A stretch of DNA of 64,000 nt from contig NZ_MLYO01000025.1 in assembly GCF_001866665.1 (NCBI RefSeq), forward strand, positions 1 to 64,000, given 5' to 3'. The first letter of the stretch is position 1. Each line of letters opens with the position of its first letter. This DNA is from Streptomyces monashensis. Lineage in GTDB: Bacteria; Actinomycetota; Actinomycetes; Streptomycetales; Streptomycetaceae. The notes beneath the pieces were generated by a model. The model ran no database searches. It worked only from the letters and a program-made list of their open reading frames with translations, and was not told where the DNA came from. Position numbers and translations under genes: made by a program. Below are positions 40,095 to 49,059 of the stretch, in pieces.

Positions 40095-40601
40095 TCACGT
40101 TCGTTCAGGTACGACTGGAACCTCCGCCGGCAGGTACGGGGGGAACCTTCGCCGGTGGTCTGCAGCCCGCCGATCAGCCGTACAGCCTCGTCGGCGACCG
40201 CCTCGTCCACCACGACCTCGTACCGGCTCGGCTGCATCGAGCGGAGCGAGGCGAAATCCCGGCGACCGCCCTGCAGGGCCTGCAGCAGCATGCCGAACAG
40301 CGCACCGCCGATCACTCCGAAGATCAGCCCGTACAGGGTGAGGAGCCGGGCGGAGACGACCAGGTCGAGCCAGTTCACAAGGCCGAACCGCCAGCCGATC
40401 GGGACACCGGAGAGCGCACCGCTCGTCCGCGGCCCTGCCGTAGTCCACCCGGCCGATCACCTGCTCGGCCACGCGCACGTCCTGGCCGGTGATCGCCACC
40501 GCCTTCACGGGAAACCCCTGGTCGGAGAGGTGGTGAACGCTGTGTTCGGCTTCCCGGTACGTCTTGTACGGGGCAACCGGCCTGCGATGCTGCTCGGTCA
40601 T
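40095..40601 (-). pseudogene. General-stress-protein (YflT/GSP17M-like) gene with frameshift
   Basis: From ATG 40601 the frame reads TYREAEHSVHHLSDQGFPV and VIGRVDYGRAADE. The expected glycine-rich membrane part then continues in the next frame (GALSGVPIGWRFG, LYGLIFGVIGGALFGML, RRDFASLRSMQPSRYEVVV). One base near 40435 separates the halves, so the product is truncated unless this is a sequencing error. It stands immediately upstream of dnaK and may mark the original operon start. Confidence 0.7.
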
Positions 40602-40824
40602 CGCTCAGCCCTTCCTGCCGGCGCGCACGGCGGTTTTCGAACACTCCCCAGGGTGGCGAGCCGAGTGGCTCCACGCCTGCGCCTGGCGAGTCAGAAATGT
40701 ACGGGTCCGGTCCCCCCACGAGTACGAAAGGTACTATCTGCACATATCGGATAAGTCGACCCGTGGGCGGGTACGCGAAACACCACTCGCCTCCCTGTAG
40801 GGTTGGAGAGAACGGAGTGATCCC
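40602..40824. promoter_or_regulatory. Divergent control region of chaperone operon and PucR-type regulator, with AGTAC palindrome
   Basis: This 223-bp region separates the minus-strand stress operon from the plus-strand regulator. AGTAC-GAAAG-GTACT at 40721-40735 is a perfect 5-bp inverted repeat with the spacing of one DNA turn half-site pair and is a candidate operator. No HAIR or CIRCE element was found. Confidence 0.5.
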
Positions 40825-42606
40825 ATGGTCGACAGCCGGGCGCACAACCTGTACCGCCGGCGCTCCGACCGGGAGGGCAGCCTTCCGCAGGGCAGCGCTG
40901 GGCGGCACCCCAGGACCGCGCGGAAAGAGCGTCGCCCACCCGCTCCAGCCCCGGCTGACCATGCCCTCCACGAACTGATGGCGCTCTCCCGCGCCCTGTT
41001 CGGCACCTGGGACGAAGGCGAGATCCTGCGCCTGGCCATGGACCACATAGCCGCCGCAGGGCCGTACAGCGCCGAGGCCGGATACCTCAAGGTGGACGGC
41101 GATCTGATCCCCAGCCCGAGGAACGGGCGGATCCATGCCTTGGCCATGGACCGGAGGGTGCGGGAGCTGACCGAGCAGGACGGCCCTGTGACCGTACCCG
41201 GCAGGCCCTGGGGCCGGGCCCTGGGGCTACGCGGACTTGAGGGACTCCACGGCTACCTCGTGGTGACGTCCCGCTCCCGGCCCACCGAGGCCGAGCGATC
41301 TCTGCTCGCCACGCTCGTCCGGCACACCGCTGCTGCGCTGTCAGTCGCTTTCGCACATCGCCGCCGATGCGAGGACGCGCTGGAGCTGCACCGACTGAGG
41401 CAGGAACGGACAGCCCTCCAACGGCAGCTGATCTCTGTGGTGGCTGAGCTGGGCTACGAGCGAGCCGTGCACGCGTTCATGGCCGGTGTAGCTGCCTCGG
41501 GTGACGGCGAGGAAGCTGTCACCCGCGCACTGCACAGGCTCACTGGACTTCCCGCGCTGGTCGAGGACCGCTTCGGTCGGCTGAGGTCCTGGACCGGCCC
41601 CAGCCGCCCCGTCCCCTATCCCGAACCGGACCCCGTGCGCCAGGACGAAATGCTGCACGCCGTCGCCCGTCAGGCCGGGCCGGTGCGGATAAGGGACCGG
41701 CTGATCACCTTGATCCGCCCGCACGGCGAGATCCTGGGCGTGCTGGCCCTGGTCGATGCCCGGGACGAGGCGGACGAGCACACCGTGCTCGCGCTGGAGC
41801 ACGCTGCCGCGTCACTCGCCCCGGAGCTGACGCACCTGCGCAATCTGGCCGAAGTGGAGCTGAGGCTGCACCGCGAGCTGGTCGACGACCTCCTGGCAGG
41901 CACGGACGAGGCGAGCGCCTACGCCCGGTCCGAGGCAGTCGGACACGACCTGCACCGCAGCCACTACGTCGTCGTGGTGCAGTGGTCGAACCGGACTGCG
42001 GACGACTCCTTCGCGCAGACCGTGGGCCGGGCGGCCTCTGCCGTGGGCATGCGCTCGCTGCTGACCCGACGTTCCGACCACGTGGTCCTGGTCGCCGACG
42101 ACAGGCCGCACGCCCGCGCGCTGTACGAGGCGCTCGCCCGGGAGACCGGAACACGGTCCGGGACGATCGGGGTGAGCGCCCCTTGCGACTCCCTGGACGA
42201 CATCCCCCACCGCTACCAGGAGGCGCAGCGCGCTCTGGAAGTGCGCCGCCACTCCCGCGAGCGCTACGGCACGACGTTCTTCGACGAGCTCGGCCTCTAC
42301 CGCATCCTGGGACCTGGCAACGATTACCGGGAACTGGAGACGTTCGTCCACGAGTGGCTCGGGCAGCTCATCGATTACGACTCTCAGCACCACACGGCCA
42401 TGGTGGAGACCCTGTCCCGGTACTTCGACTGCGGCGGCAACTACGACGAGACCGCCGAATCCCTCGCGATCCACCGCAGCACGCTGCGCTACCGGCTCCA
42501 GCGCATCCGCGACATCAGCGGCAACGACCTCGCGAACGTCGAGGACCGGCTCAACCTCCAGGTGGCGACCCGAGTGTGGAAGATCGTGCTGGGCGGACAC
42601 GGTTGA
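40825..42606 (+). CDS. GAF-containing PucR/CdaR-family transcriptional regulator
   Basis: This 593-aa protein has a GAF-like sensor region (about 45-180), a second sensor region (210-340), a GGDEF-like PucR middle domain (about 365-460) and the C-terminal PucR helix-turn-helix (FDCGGNYDETAESLAIHRST, then LRYRLQRIRDISG). GGAG lies seven bases before ATG 40825. Divergence from the chaperone operon suggests it controls that operon, possibly through the AGTAC palindrome. Its last 19 codons and downstream terminator are duplicated at 51748-51870. Confidence 0.85.
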   Translation: MVDSRAHNLYRRRSDREGSLPQGSAGRHPRTARKERRPPAPAPADHALHELMALSRALFGTWDEGEILRLAMDHIAAAGPYSAEAGYLKVDGDLIPSPRNGRIHALAMDRRVRELTEQDGPVTVPGRPWGRALGLRGLEGLHGYLVVTSRSRPTEAERSLLATLVRHTAAALSVAFAHRRRCEDALELHRLRQERTALQRQLISVVAELGYERAVHAFMAGVAASGDGEEAVTRALHRLTGLPALVEDRFGRLRSWTGPSRPVPYPEPDPVRQDEMLHAVARQAGPVRIRDRLITLIRPHGEILGVLALVDARDEADEHTVLALEHAAASLAPELTHLRNLAEVELRLHRELVDDLLAGTDEASAYARSEAVGHDLHRSHYVVVVQWSNRTADDSFAQTVGRAASAVGMRSLLTRRSDHVVLVADDRPHARALYEALARETGTRSGTIGVSAPCDSLDDIPHRYQEAQRALEVRRHSRERYGTTFFDELGLYRILGPGNDYRELETFVHEWLGQLIDYDSQHHTAMVETLSRYFDCGGNYDETAESLAIHRSTLRYRLQRIRDISGNDLANVEDRLNLQVATRVWKIVLGGHG

Positions 42607-42666
42607 GGCTCCCACGCACCGCGGGGCCGGGTCCGCTGTCCCCATCACCGTGGGGAGCAGGATGCG
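42544..42666. repeat. 123-bp direct repeat, copy 1 (regulator 3' end plus terminator)
   Basis: This segment matches 51748-51870 at 113 of 123 positions with no gaps. It covers the end of the PucR-type gene and 60 bp past its stop, including a CCCCA-TCACCG-TGGGG hairpin. Confidence 0.9.
42639..42656. terminator. Hairpin after PucR-type gene
   Basis: TCCCCA and TGGGGA pair around TCACCG, about 33 bp past the stop. It is a short candidate terminator. Confidence 0.5.
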
Positions 42667-42859
42667 GCCAGACTGAAGAAGAGGTCGTCGAACCGGGCCG
42701 CGTACTCCTCCAGCGGCCCCGGCGCAGGTGGACGCGGACGGCGAGCGGTCATCTACAGCCCCCAGCACGGCAGTTGACTCCTACCACCGCCCTACGACCA
42801 AGCCGAACTGCCGTCAACACCCGCCACCGCCGGATTTCACGAACTACCGGTATTTGCGG

Positions 42860-43273
42860 CCATTTCCGCCCCTGATCCACCGTCAGCTCCTGCTCCACGA
42901 CGCCCTGGTGCGACCCACCGAACCCCCGCTGGGTACGCCGGCCGACCTGGCCGACGGAGCCCGGGCCGTGCATCAGACCACCCTCGAACCCTGCCACCGG
43001 ATACTGCTCTACACCGACGGCGCCGTGGAATCACGCGACAAGGGCGGCGAGGAGTTCGGCCTGGAGCGCTTCACCGAGTACGTCATCCGCTCGACGGCGG
43101 CCGGACAGGACGCCCCGGAGGTCCTCCACCTGCTCATCCACGCCGTCCTCGACCACCAGCACAACGAACTCAGCGACGACGCGACCATCGTGCTGGTCGA
43201 GTGGCAGCCGCCCAGCGGCCGTGGCCCGCGCAGTAACCGTTCTCGGCCCGTCCGGCCAGGTCGAAAGGCTTGA
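42860..43273 (+). pseudogene. 3' fragment of a SpoIIE-type phosphatase
   Basis: About 137 residues match the C-terminal third of the intact phosphatase at 28148-29341 very closely (LLYTDGAVESRDKGGEEFGL; LSDDATIVLVEWQPP). The GAF part and the first metal motifs are missing, and the upstream sequence is unrelated. It is a truncated paralogue. Confidence 0.8.
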
Positions 43274-43635
43274 CGGTCTCGCGGGAGCGGCCGCACTCGA
43301 CCGGCCTGGAGTTGAGGATCCACAATGCTGAGCGACGGCAACCGCGCTCCCTACCGGCTGTCACAAGCCGCAACCGACCAGCGAAGCCCAATAGCGCGGT
43401 GCCGCACGCGCGGGCCTCATCATGGCCGTAGCGCGTCAAGGGCTCCGCCGAGTCGGCGGTGTGCCCCGGACAGTCACGCCGGTTCGGTCGTGTCGCGCGG
43501 CCGACGAGCGCCGTTGAGCAGAACATGACGATGGCACCGAGTCGGCCGCTGACACCACGGACGGGTGCGGTGCCACCCGTCCTGCCTACCGAGTGAGCCA
43601 CGCGGGCCAGGACCACTCACCGTCCTGGAGGAACC
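43274..43635. other. Gap before sugar transporter
   Basis: No gene recognised. It must carry the transporter promoter; GGAGG lies five bases before ATG 43636. A GGTGCGGTGCCACC-type hairpin near 43564-43580 is weak. Confidence 0.35.
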
Positions 43636-45054
43636 ATGACCCGAGCTGAAGACAAGGCGCCACCGATCGGCGCCCTGAACGGGCACATGCTGATGGCGGC
43701 AGTGGTATCCGCGATCAGCGGGATGCTGTACGGCTACGACACAGGCGTCATCTCCGGCGGGCTGCTCCAGATCGCCAAGGAGTTCCACATCGGAAACACC
43801 ATGAAGGAGGTGATCGCGGCCTCGATCCTCCTGGGTGCCGTGGTCGGCTCCCTCGTCTGCAGCCTGCTGTCCGAACGTGTCGGTCGACACCGCACGATCC
43901 TGATGATCTGCGTGGTGTTCGTCCTCGGCAGCCTGGCCAGCTCACTCGCACCCACTGCGGTCGCTCTGGCCCTGGCCCGGGTGCTGCTTGGCTTCGCCGT
44001 CGGCGGCGCCACTCAGACCGTACCCATGTACGTTGCCGAGCTGGCCCCCAAGTCGATCCGCGGACGTCTGGTGCTCTGCTTCCAACTCGCCATCGGTGTC
44101 GGCATCGTCATCGCGACGCTCGTGGGTGCGAGCGAGACGGTCTCCTGGCGGGAGGCAATTGGCGCAGCCGCCGCACCTGCACTGGTGATGCTTCTCCTTC
44201 AGTTGCGCCTGCCCGAGAGCCCGCGGTGGTTGGTGCTCAAGTTCGGCCTCGGTCGTGCGGAGGAGGCGCAGAAGGTGCTCTACAGGTTGCGGCCCGACGG
44301 CTACGACATCTCCTCCGAGCTCGAAGAGATCGTCGCTCTGGAGGGACGCCAGCAGCGGACCAGCAGAGGCAACCGCGGTTGGAGCGGGCTGCGGCAGCCA
44401 TGGGTACGGCCGGCTTTGGCAGTCGGCTGCGGCATTGCCCTGTTCACCCAGCTGTCCGGCATCGAAATGATCATCTACTATGCTCCGACCATCCTGACCG
44501 ACAACGGCTTCTCCAAGACGATCGCGCTTTGGGTCAGCGTGGCGCTGGGCACGGTCTACCTCGTCATGATGGTGGTCGGCCTGATCATCGTCGACAAGGT
44601 CGGGCGCCGCCGGCTGACTCTGGTGATGGTGCCAGGCACGGCGCTCAGCCTGTTCGCGCTCGGCGCCTTCTTCGTCACCGGCCACTCCGGCCACGCCTAC
44701 GTGCCACCAATCGTCGCCTGCCTGCTGACCTTCATGTTTTTCAACGCTGGCGGGCTCCAGCTGATGGGCTGGCTGACCGGTTCCGAGATCTACCCCCTAG
44801 CGGTGCGTGCGGCGGCCGCAAGCGTGCAGTCGGCCACTCTGTGGGGCACGAACCTGCTGATCACGCTCACACTGCTGACGATGATCAGCATCTTCGGTGT
44901 GGGCCAGGTGTTCTGGATCTACGGGATGTTCAACGTCGCGGCATGGCTGTTCGTGTGGTGGCGGATGCCCGAGCTCACCGGACACAGCCTCGAAGACATT
45001 GAGAGGCACCTGAAGAGCGGGCGGTTCCGCCCGCGCGACTTCGCTCGCGTCTGA
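43636..45054 (+). CDS. Sugar porter of the major facilitator superfamily
   Basis: This 472-aa protein has 12 predicted membrane segments and the sugar-porter signatures GMLYGYDTGVISGGL, RVGRHR, VPMYVAELAPKSIRGRL, PESPRWLV and the second-half DKVGRRRL and GSEIYPLAVR. It should import a sugar or polyol by proton symport; the substrate is not predictable. It stands alone on the plus strand. Confidence 0.9.
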   Translation: MTRAEDKAPPIGALNGHMLMAAVVSAISGMLYGYDTGVISGGLLQIAKEFHIGNTMKEVIAASILLGAVVGSLVCSLLSERVGRHRTILMICVVFVLGSLASSLAPTAVALALARVLLGFAVGGATQTVPMYVAELAPKSIRGRLVLCFQLAIGVGIVIATLVGASETVSWREAIGAAAAPALVMLLLQLRLPESPRWLVLKFGLGRAEEAQKVLYRLRPDGYDISSELEEIVALEGRQQRTSRGNRGWSGLRQPWVRPALAVGCGIALFTQLSGIEMIIYYAPTILTDNGFSKTIALWVSVALGTVYLVMMVVGLIIVDKVGRRRLTLVMVPGTALSLFALGAFFVTGHSGHAYVPPIVACLLTFMFFNAGGLQLMGWLTGSEIYPLAVRAAAASVQSATLWGTNLLITLTLLTMISIFGVGQVFWIYGMFNVAAWLFVWWRMPELTGHSLEDIERHLKSGRFRPRDFARV

Positions 45055-45380
45055 CTGCTTGAGCAGGACCATCCGGGGACGCGCGTCCGGCAGGTGCGGT
45101 CGCATCCGCGAGCTGATGCGTGAGCCGATCGGGGTCGCCCAGCGCGCCGGTATGCGCAAGCACTTCCACTTCCCCCTTCGCTCCTTGGCAACGGTCGCCG
45201 CTGTGGGAGGCCCTGACGCTCAAGAACTGCTTATGCCTATAGCCCAACAGCAACTTGTTGAAAGGGTCGGACTGGAAGAAGTTGATATCAATAGACTCAA
45301 CCTCTCATCGCAGTCTGTGAGCATTCGGTAACGCCGACCGCCTCGCCGGCTGAGCCGGTGCAAGGAGGTCGGCGCACGGC
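45055..45380. other. Gap with HspR-like operator upstream of hsp20 remnant
   Basis: Apart from the operator-like site at 45281-45301 no gene or repeat was seen. The region is locally AT-richer than its surroundings, as expected for a promoter. Confidence 0.4.
45281..45301. promoter_or_regulatory. HAIR-like HspR operator candidate
   Basis: GTTGATATCAATAGACTCAA plus C is a 21-bp imperfect palindrome with arms GTTGA and TCAAC. It resembles the HspR-binding HAIR element (CTTGAGT-N7-ACTCAAG): the right half ACTCAA is exact and the left half TTGATA matches four of six. It lies about 80 bp before the broken hsp20 gene. Confidence 0.45.
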
Positions 45381-45678
45381 GTGGAGCTGGACCTGCCCGG
45401 CGTCGATCCGGAGTCCATCGACCCGGATGTCGAGCGAAACGTCCTGACGGTGAAGGCCGAACGCAAGCCAGCGTACGGCGACAACACCGACACGGTGATC
45501 AGCGAGCGGCCCGCGGGGACCTTCAGCCGACAGTTGTTCCTCGGTGACACTCTCGACACCGAGCGGATCGAGGCCTCCTACGAAGCGGGTGCTGAAGCTG
45601 CGTATCCCAGTGGCCGAGCAGGCCAAGCCTCGAAAGATCGCGATAAGCGGCGGCGACCGCAAGGAACTGGACAGCTGA
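45381..45678 (+). pseudogene. Broken second hsp20 gene
   Basis: MELDLPGVDPESIDPDVERN and ERPAGTFSRQLFLGDTLD match the middle of an alpha-crystallin domain. The N-terminal third is missing. Near 45590 a loss of about two bases shifts the frame; in the corrected frame the C-terminus reads LKLRIPVAEQAKPRKIAISG and ends at 45676-45678. It is different from the intact Hsp20 at 30489-30986. Confidence 0.75.
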
Positions 45679-46198
45679 CCAACGAGCCATCCCGATAGGC
45701 CTCGGGTCAACCCGAGGTCTGTCGCCGCCCATGGAACAGGCCGGGCGCCGTAGGATCTGGTGAGTGGAACCAGTTGCCGTCCGCGCTGAACGTGCCGCCG
45801 AGGGTGCCGTTCCAAGCCGCCCTGGTGCTCGTCGGCGGAGCCGCCTGAGAACGGTGGGGCCCTGGCGGGGTGCGTCCGCCGGGGTGCCGAGTCAGGAGCT
45901 GGGTGGCTGTTCCGGCTCCCCGCCGTTGGCGGTGAACAATTTGGTGAAGGTGGCTCCACAGCGGCAATGGGAGTGCTCGATCAGTTCCCCGGCTTCGGAC
46001 ACGCTCAGCCCCTGACTGAGTCGCACGTGCACATGATCGGCCATGAGGAGCTGCTTTCCTTGACGTCCGTTATGCGCCTCAGGGTGACGGCTCGTCGCGT
46101 TCGATGGCAATGTCGCAGCTCACCCCAAGTGTTTGATCTTTGTCTGCCCGCCAGTCTTCCTTTGCCCAGCTGACGCGTGCGGGTAGGGCGCACCTTGG
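45679..46198. other. Gap between hsp20 remnant and NRAMP-like gene
   Basis: Only a doubtful 50-codon minus-strand frame (45892-46044) was noted. Nothing else was recognised in 520 bp. Confidence 0.35.
45892..46044 (-). CDS. Possible small Cys-containing protein
   Basis: This 50-aa frame (MADHVHVRLSQGLSVSEAGE, then HSHCRCGATFTKLF) has non-random composition and a C-x-C-G pair that could bind metal. No ribosome-binding site is convincing and no family was recognised. Confidence 0.3.
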   Translation of the reverse strand: MADHVHVRLSQGLSVSEAGELIEHSHCRCGATFTKLFTANGGEPEQPPSS

Positions 46199-47515
46199 TC
46201 AGCCCATGCCGAGCCAGCTCAGCAGGGTCTGGAGCAGAACGACGGCCGACAACAGGGCGATGACGGACACGCACACGGAGGCCACCGCGCGGAAGAGGGG
46301 GCCGTTGGCGGCTGCGCCCAGAACGCTGTGGCGGTTGGCCAGGGTGAGGACGTAGGTGAGCAGGATGGGGGTGATCAGACCGTTGACGACCTGGGCCCGC
46401 ACCAGAAGCTGGATCAGGTTGCCGGGGATCAAGGCGATGGCGGCACCGATGAGGATCTGTGCCGAGAACAGCCCAATAAACAAAGGGGCGTCGCGAAATC
46501 GGCGGGAGACGGAGCTTTCCACACCGACTGCTTCCGCGACGGCGTAGGACGTGGACAGCGGGACCACGGCGGCGGCCAGTGCCGAGGCGCCAAGGAGCCC
46601 GAGGCCGAAGAGCTGTGCAGCGAAGCGGCCCGCCACCGGCTTCAGCGCCGAGGCGGCCTGCGCCGCAGAGTCCAGCGGTGCCCGAGTGGTGATCGCGGCG
46701 GCCGTGGCGATGATGATGAACATGCTGATGGCGTTGGCGAAGATCGATCCGGCGACGGTGTCGGTCCTCTCCCGCGGGTATTCGGCGGGGCCGATACCGC
46801 GGTCGGCGACGGCAGCGGCGACGTAGAACTGCATGTACGGAGTGATCGTGGTGCCGATCAGCGCGACCCCGAGCAGCAGGAAGTCCTTGCCGCCCACGAA
46901 ATGCGGCCAGACCAGCTGGGCCCCGGCCTGCCCCCAATCGGGGTGGGCCAGCACGGCGGCGAGGGGATAGGTGAGAAACGCCAGCGACAGCACCAGGAAG
47001 ACTTTCTCCGCGTACCGGTAGGAGCCGAAGACCACCAGCGCCCACACGCCCACCGCTGCGATCGGTACCGCGATGTAGCGGGAGACGCCGAGCAGTTGGA
47101 GGGCCGCGCCAATGCCGGCGAACTCGGAGACCACCAGGCCCAAGTTGGCCACGATCAGGCACAGCAGGGCGAAGGAGGAGACGCGGACGGAGAACTGCTC
47201 ACGGATCAGTCCGCCGAGCCCGACCCCGGTATAGGCCCCGAGCCGGGCGCACATCTCTTGCACCACCACCAGCGCGACGGTGACCAGGAGCATGAAGAAC
47301 AGGGTGCGGTAGCCGTACTGGGCCCCGGCCGAGGCGTAGGTGGCGATCCCACCAGCGTCGTTGCCCGCGTTGGCGGCGATCAGGCCGGGGCCCGCGATGG
47401 TCAGGGCAGTCAGCAGGCGGCGCCTCCAGCTCGGTGCGGACCGGCCCCGCGCAGGTGTGGGCGCGTCGGACCGGTCTGCAGCAGGCGCCGTGGTCGAGTC
47501 CGGGTCCATGACCAT
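46199..47515 (-). CDS. NRAMP-superfamily divalent metal transporter with altered metal site
   Basis: This 438-aa protein has 11-12 membrane segments and the NRAMP framework (AGPGLIAANAGNDAGGIATY; GVALIGTTITPYMQFYVAAA). The canonical segment-1 motif DPGN reads DAGG, and the segment-6 MPH reads TPY, so the Asn and Met ligands for Mn or Fe are replaced. Such changes occur in NRAMP-related magnesium transporters, and the neighbouring MgtE-N/CBS gene fits magnesium or another hard cation. It is 42 bp downstream of that gene. ATG 47515 and ATG 47509 are both possible. Confidence 0.85.
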   Translation of the reverse strand: MVMDPDSTTAPAADRSDAPTPARGRSAPSWRRRLLTALTIAGPGLIAANAGNDAGGIATYASAGAQYGYRTLFFMLLVTVALVVVQEMCARLGAYTGVGLGGLIREQFSVRVSSFALLCLIVANLGLVVSEFAGIGAALQLLGVSRYIAVPIAAVGVWALVVFGSYRYAEKVFLVLSLAFLTYPLAAVLAHPDWGQAGAQLVWPHFVGGKDFLLLGVALIGTTITPYMQFYVAAAVADRGIGPAEYPRERTDTVAGSIFANAISMFIIIATAAAITTRAPLDSAAQAASALKPVAGRFAAQLFGLGLLGASALAAAVVPLSTSYAVAEAVGVESSVSRRFRDAPLFIGLFSAQILIGAAIALIPGNLIQLLVRAQVVNGLITPILLTYVLTLANRHSVLGAAANGPLFRAVASVCVSVIALLSAVVLLQTLLSWLGMG

Positions 47516-47557
47516 GGCCTTTCGTCTCGGGCACGTACGCGGGAGGAGTGGGCTGGT

Positions 47558-48895
47558 TCAGGGGACGAAACGGAAGACGCGGAACTGGCCGCGCTCGGGT
47601 ACGAGGGCGTCGACCAGGTCGTCGGCGAGGATCCGGCCGACGGGACGGTGCTGGTCGTCGACGACCACGACGGAATGGCGGCGGGTGTCGGTCAGCCGCT
47701 CGATCACCTCGCTCAGCGGCGCGTCCGGGGCGACGGTCACCGGGGCCGGCTCTTGGACGAGTTCAGCCAGCCGGGTGCCGGGTTCGGCGAGCAGCAGCCG
47801 CACCACCGGCACGTCGTCGACCAGCGCGCCGTCACCGTCGAGGACGCACACCGCGTCCAGGTCGGCGGCGTGCTCGGCCTGCCCGCGCAGCTCGGCCACC
47901 ACGTCCGCCACCGACCGGTCGGCGGTGGCGGTGACCAGCAGGGATGTCATCAGCGCACCGGCCGTGCCCTCGGCGTAGCCCAGCAGCCTGCGCAGCCGGT
48001 CAGCCTGCTGGGGGTGCATCGCGCCCAGCAGCCGCTCCCGCTCCTGTTCGGGCACGTCGCGCAGCGCCTCACTGGCCTCGTCGGGCTCCATCTCCTCCAA
48101 CAGCCGAGCGGCCTGTGCGGTGGGGGCCTCGCGCAGCAGCGCCTCGAGGTCGGCGGCGTGCATCTCCTCCAGCGCGTCCGCGGCCTTGCCGGGCTCGACC
48201 ATCTGAAGCAGCTCGCTGCGCGGACCGCGGCCCAGGTCCTCCAGCAGGTCGGCCAGCTCCGCCGGACGCAAGGTCTTCAGGGCGGAATTCGCAGCGCGCA
48301 GCCGCACCTGCCTCGCTGCGGTGCCCTCGCGCTCCGGGCCGCCCAGCGCCTGGATAGCTGCCCAGTCCAGCACTTTCTCCGGTGCAGGCCGCCGGCGCAG
48401 GCGACGCGGTCCGATGCGGCGCAGCAGGACCTTGAGCCCGACCTCTGCGCCCACCAGGTGCCAGGTTCCGTCCACGCGGGCCAGGTACAGGTCCGAGGCG
48501 CGGATCACGCGGACCCCGTCGACGTCCACCAGCTGGTGGTCCAGTACATCGTGGGCGAGGCGCACCTCGCCGTCGCGCACCTTGAAGTCCCGCAGGTCCA
48601 GCCGGGCCGAGTTCAGCCGCACGCCGTCGGCGGCCAGGTCCGCGACCGCCGTGACCGGCACATAGGCGGCCCGGTGGCCGACCTTGACCACCAGCCCGGA
48701 CACCGCCGGGTACGGTTCGCCGCTCCACCGGCAGATCACATCCAGCAAATGGCCGATCTCCTGACCGGCGGGATTGACCACCACCACGCGTAGCAAGCCC
48801 GTCAACGAGACGAGGGCCTCCCGCACAACCCTTTTGCCAAGGGCCCCGTCCTCGCGACGCTTCGGCCTGGCCGACTGCGGTTCCATTCCCGGCAT
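47558..48895 (-). CDS. PRC-barrel-like, MgtE-N and CBS-domain protein
   Basis: This 445-aa soluble protein has two PRC-barrel-like repeats (residues about 30-165), an MgtE N-terminal superhelix (about 195-295: LRPAELADLLEDL, LLEEMEPDEASEAL) and a CBS pair (about 305-435: HSVVVVDDQHRPVGRI). It lacks the MgtE membrane channel. In MgtE these parts sense intracellular magnesium, so this protein may regulate the adjacent NRAMP-like transporter as a separate subunit. ATG 48895 has GAGGG eight bases upstream and is preferred over GTG 48910. Confidence 0.82.
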   Translation of the reverse strand: MPGMEPQSARPKRREDGALGKRVVREALVSLTGLLRVVVVNPAGQEIGHLLDVICRWSGEPYPAVSGLVVKVGHRAAYVPVTAVADLAADGVRLNSARLDLRDFKVRDGEVRLAHDVLDHQLVDVDGVRVIRASDLYLARVDGTWHLVGAEVGLKVLLRRIGPRRLRRRPAPEKVLDWAAIQALGGPEREGTAARQVRLRAANSALKTLRPAELADLLEDLGRGPRSELLQMVEPGKAADALEEMHAADLEALLREAPTAQAARLLEEMEPDEASEALRDVPEQERERLLGAMHPQQADRLRRLLGYAEGTAGALMTSLLVTATADRSVADVVAELRGQAEHAADLDAVCVLDGDGALVDDVPVVRLLLAEPGTRLAELVQEPAPVTVAPDAPLSEVIERLTDTRRHSVVVVDDQHRPVGRILADDLVDALVPERGQFRVFRFVP

Positions 48896-49059
48896 GTTGA
48901 ATACCCTCACGCACGCTTCGGATCAGGCAGACACCAACACGCCTGTGGCTGTTGGCCTCGTCCGCGCGGCGCGGAGTCGTGCTGGAGGGCTGAGGGATAG
49001 CCCGCCTGCTCCCTGTAGCCAGGCTGCCATCACGGCGGTTTCCCGTCCTGGCGGCTCGC

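Noticed and set aside
37617..40754. Plus-strand open frame of over 1,000 codons opposite dnaK and grpE
   Set aside because: It spans several real minus-strand genes and has no recognisable domain.
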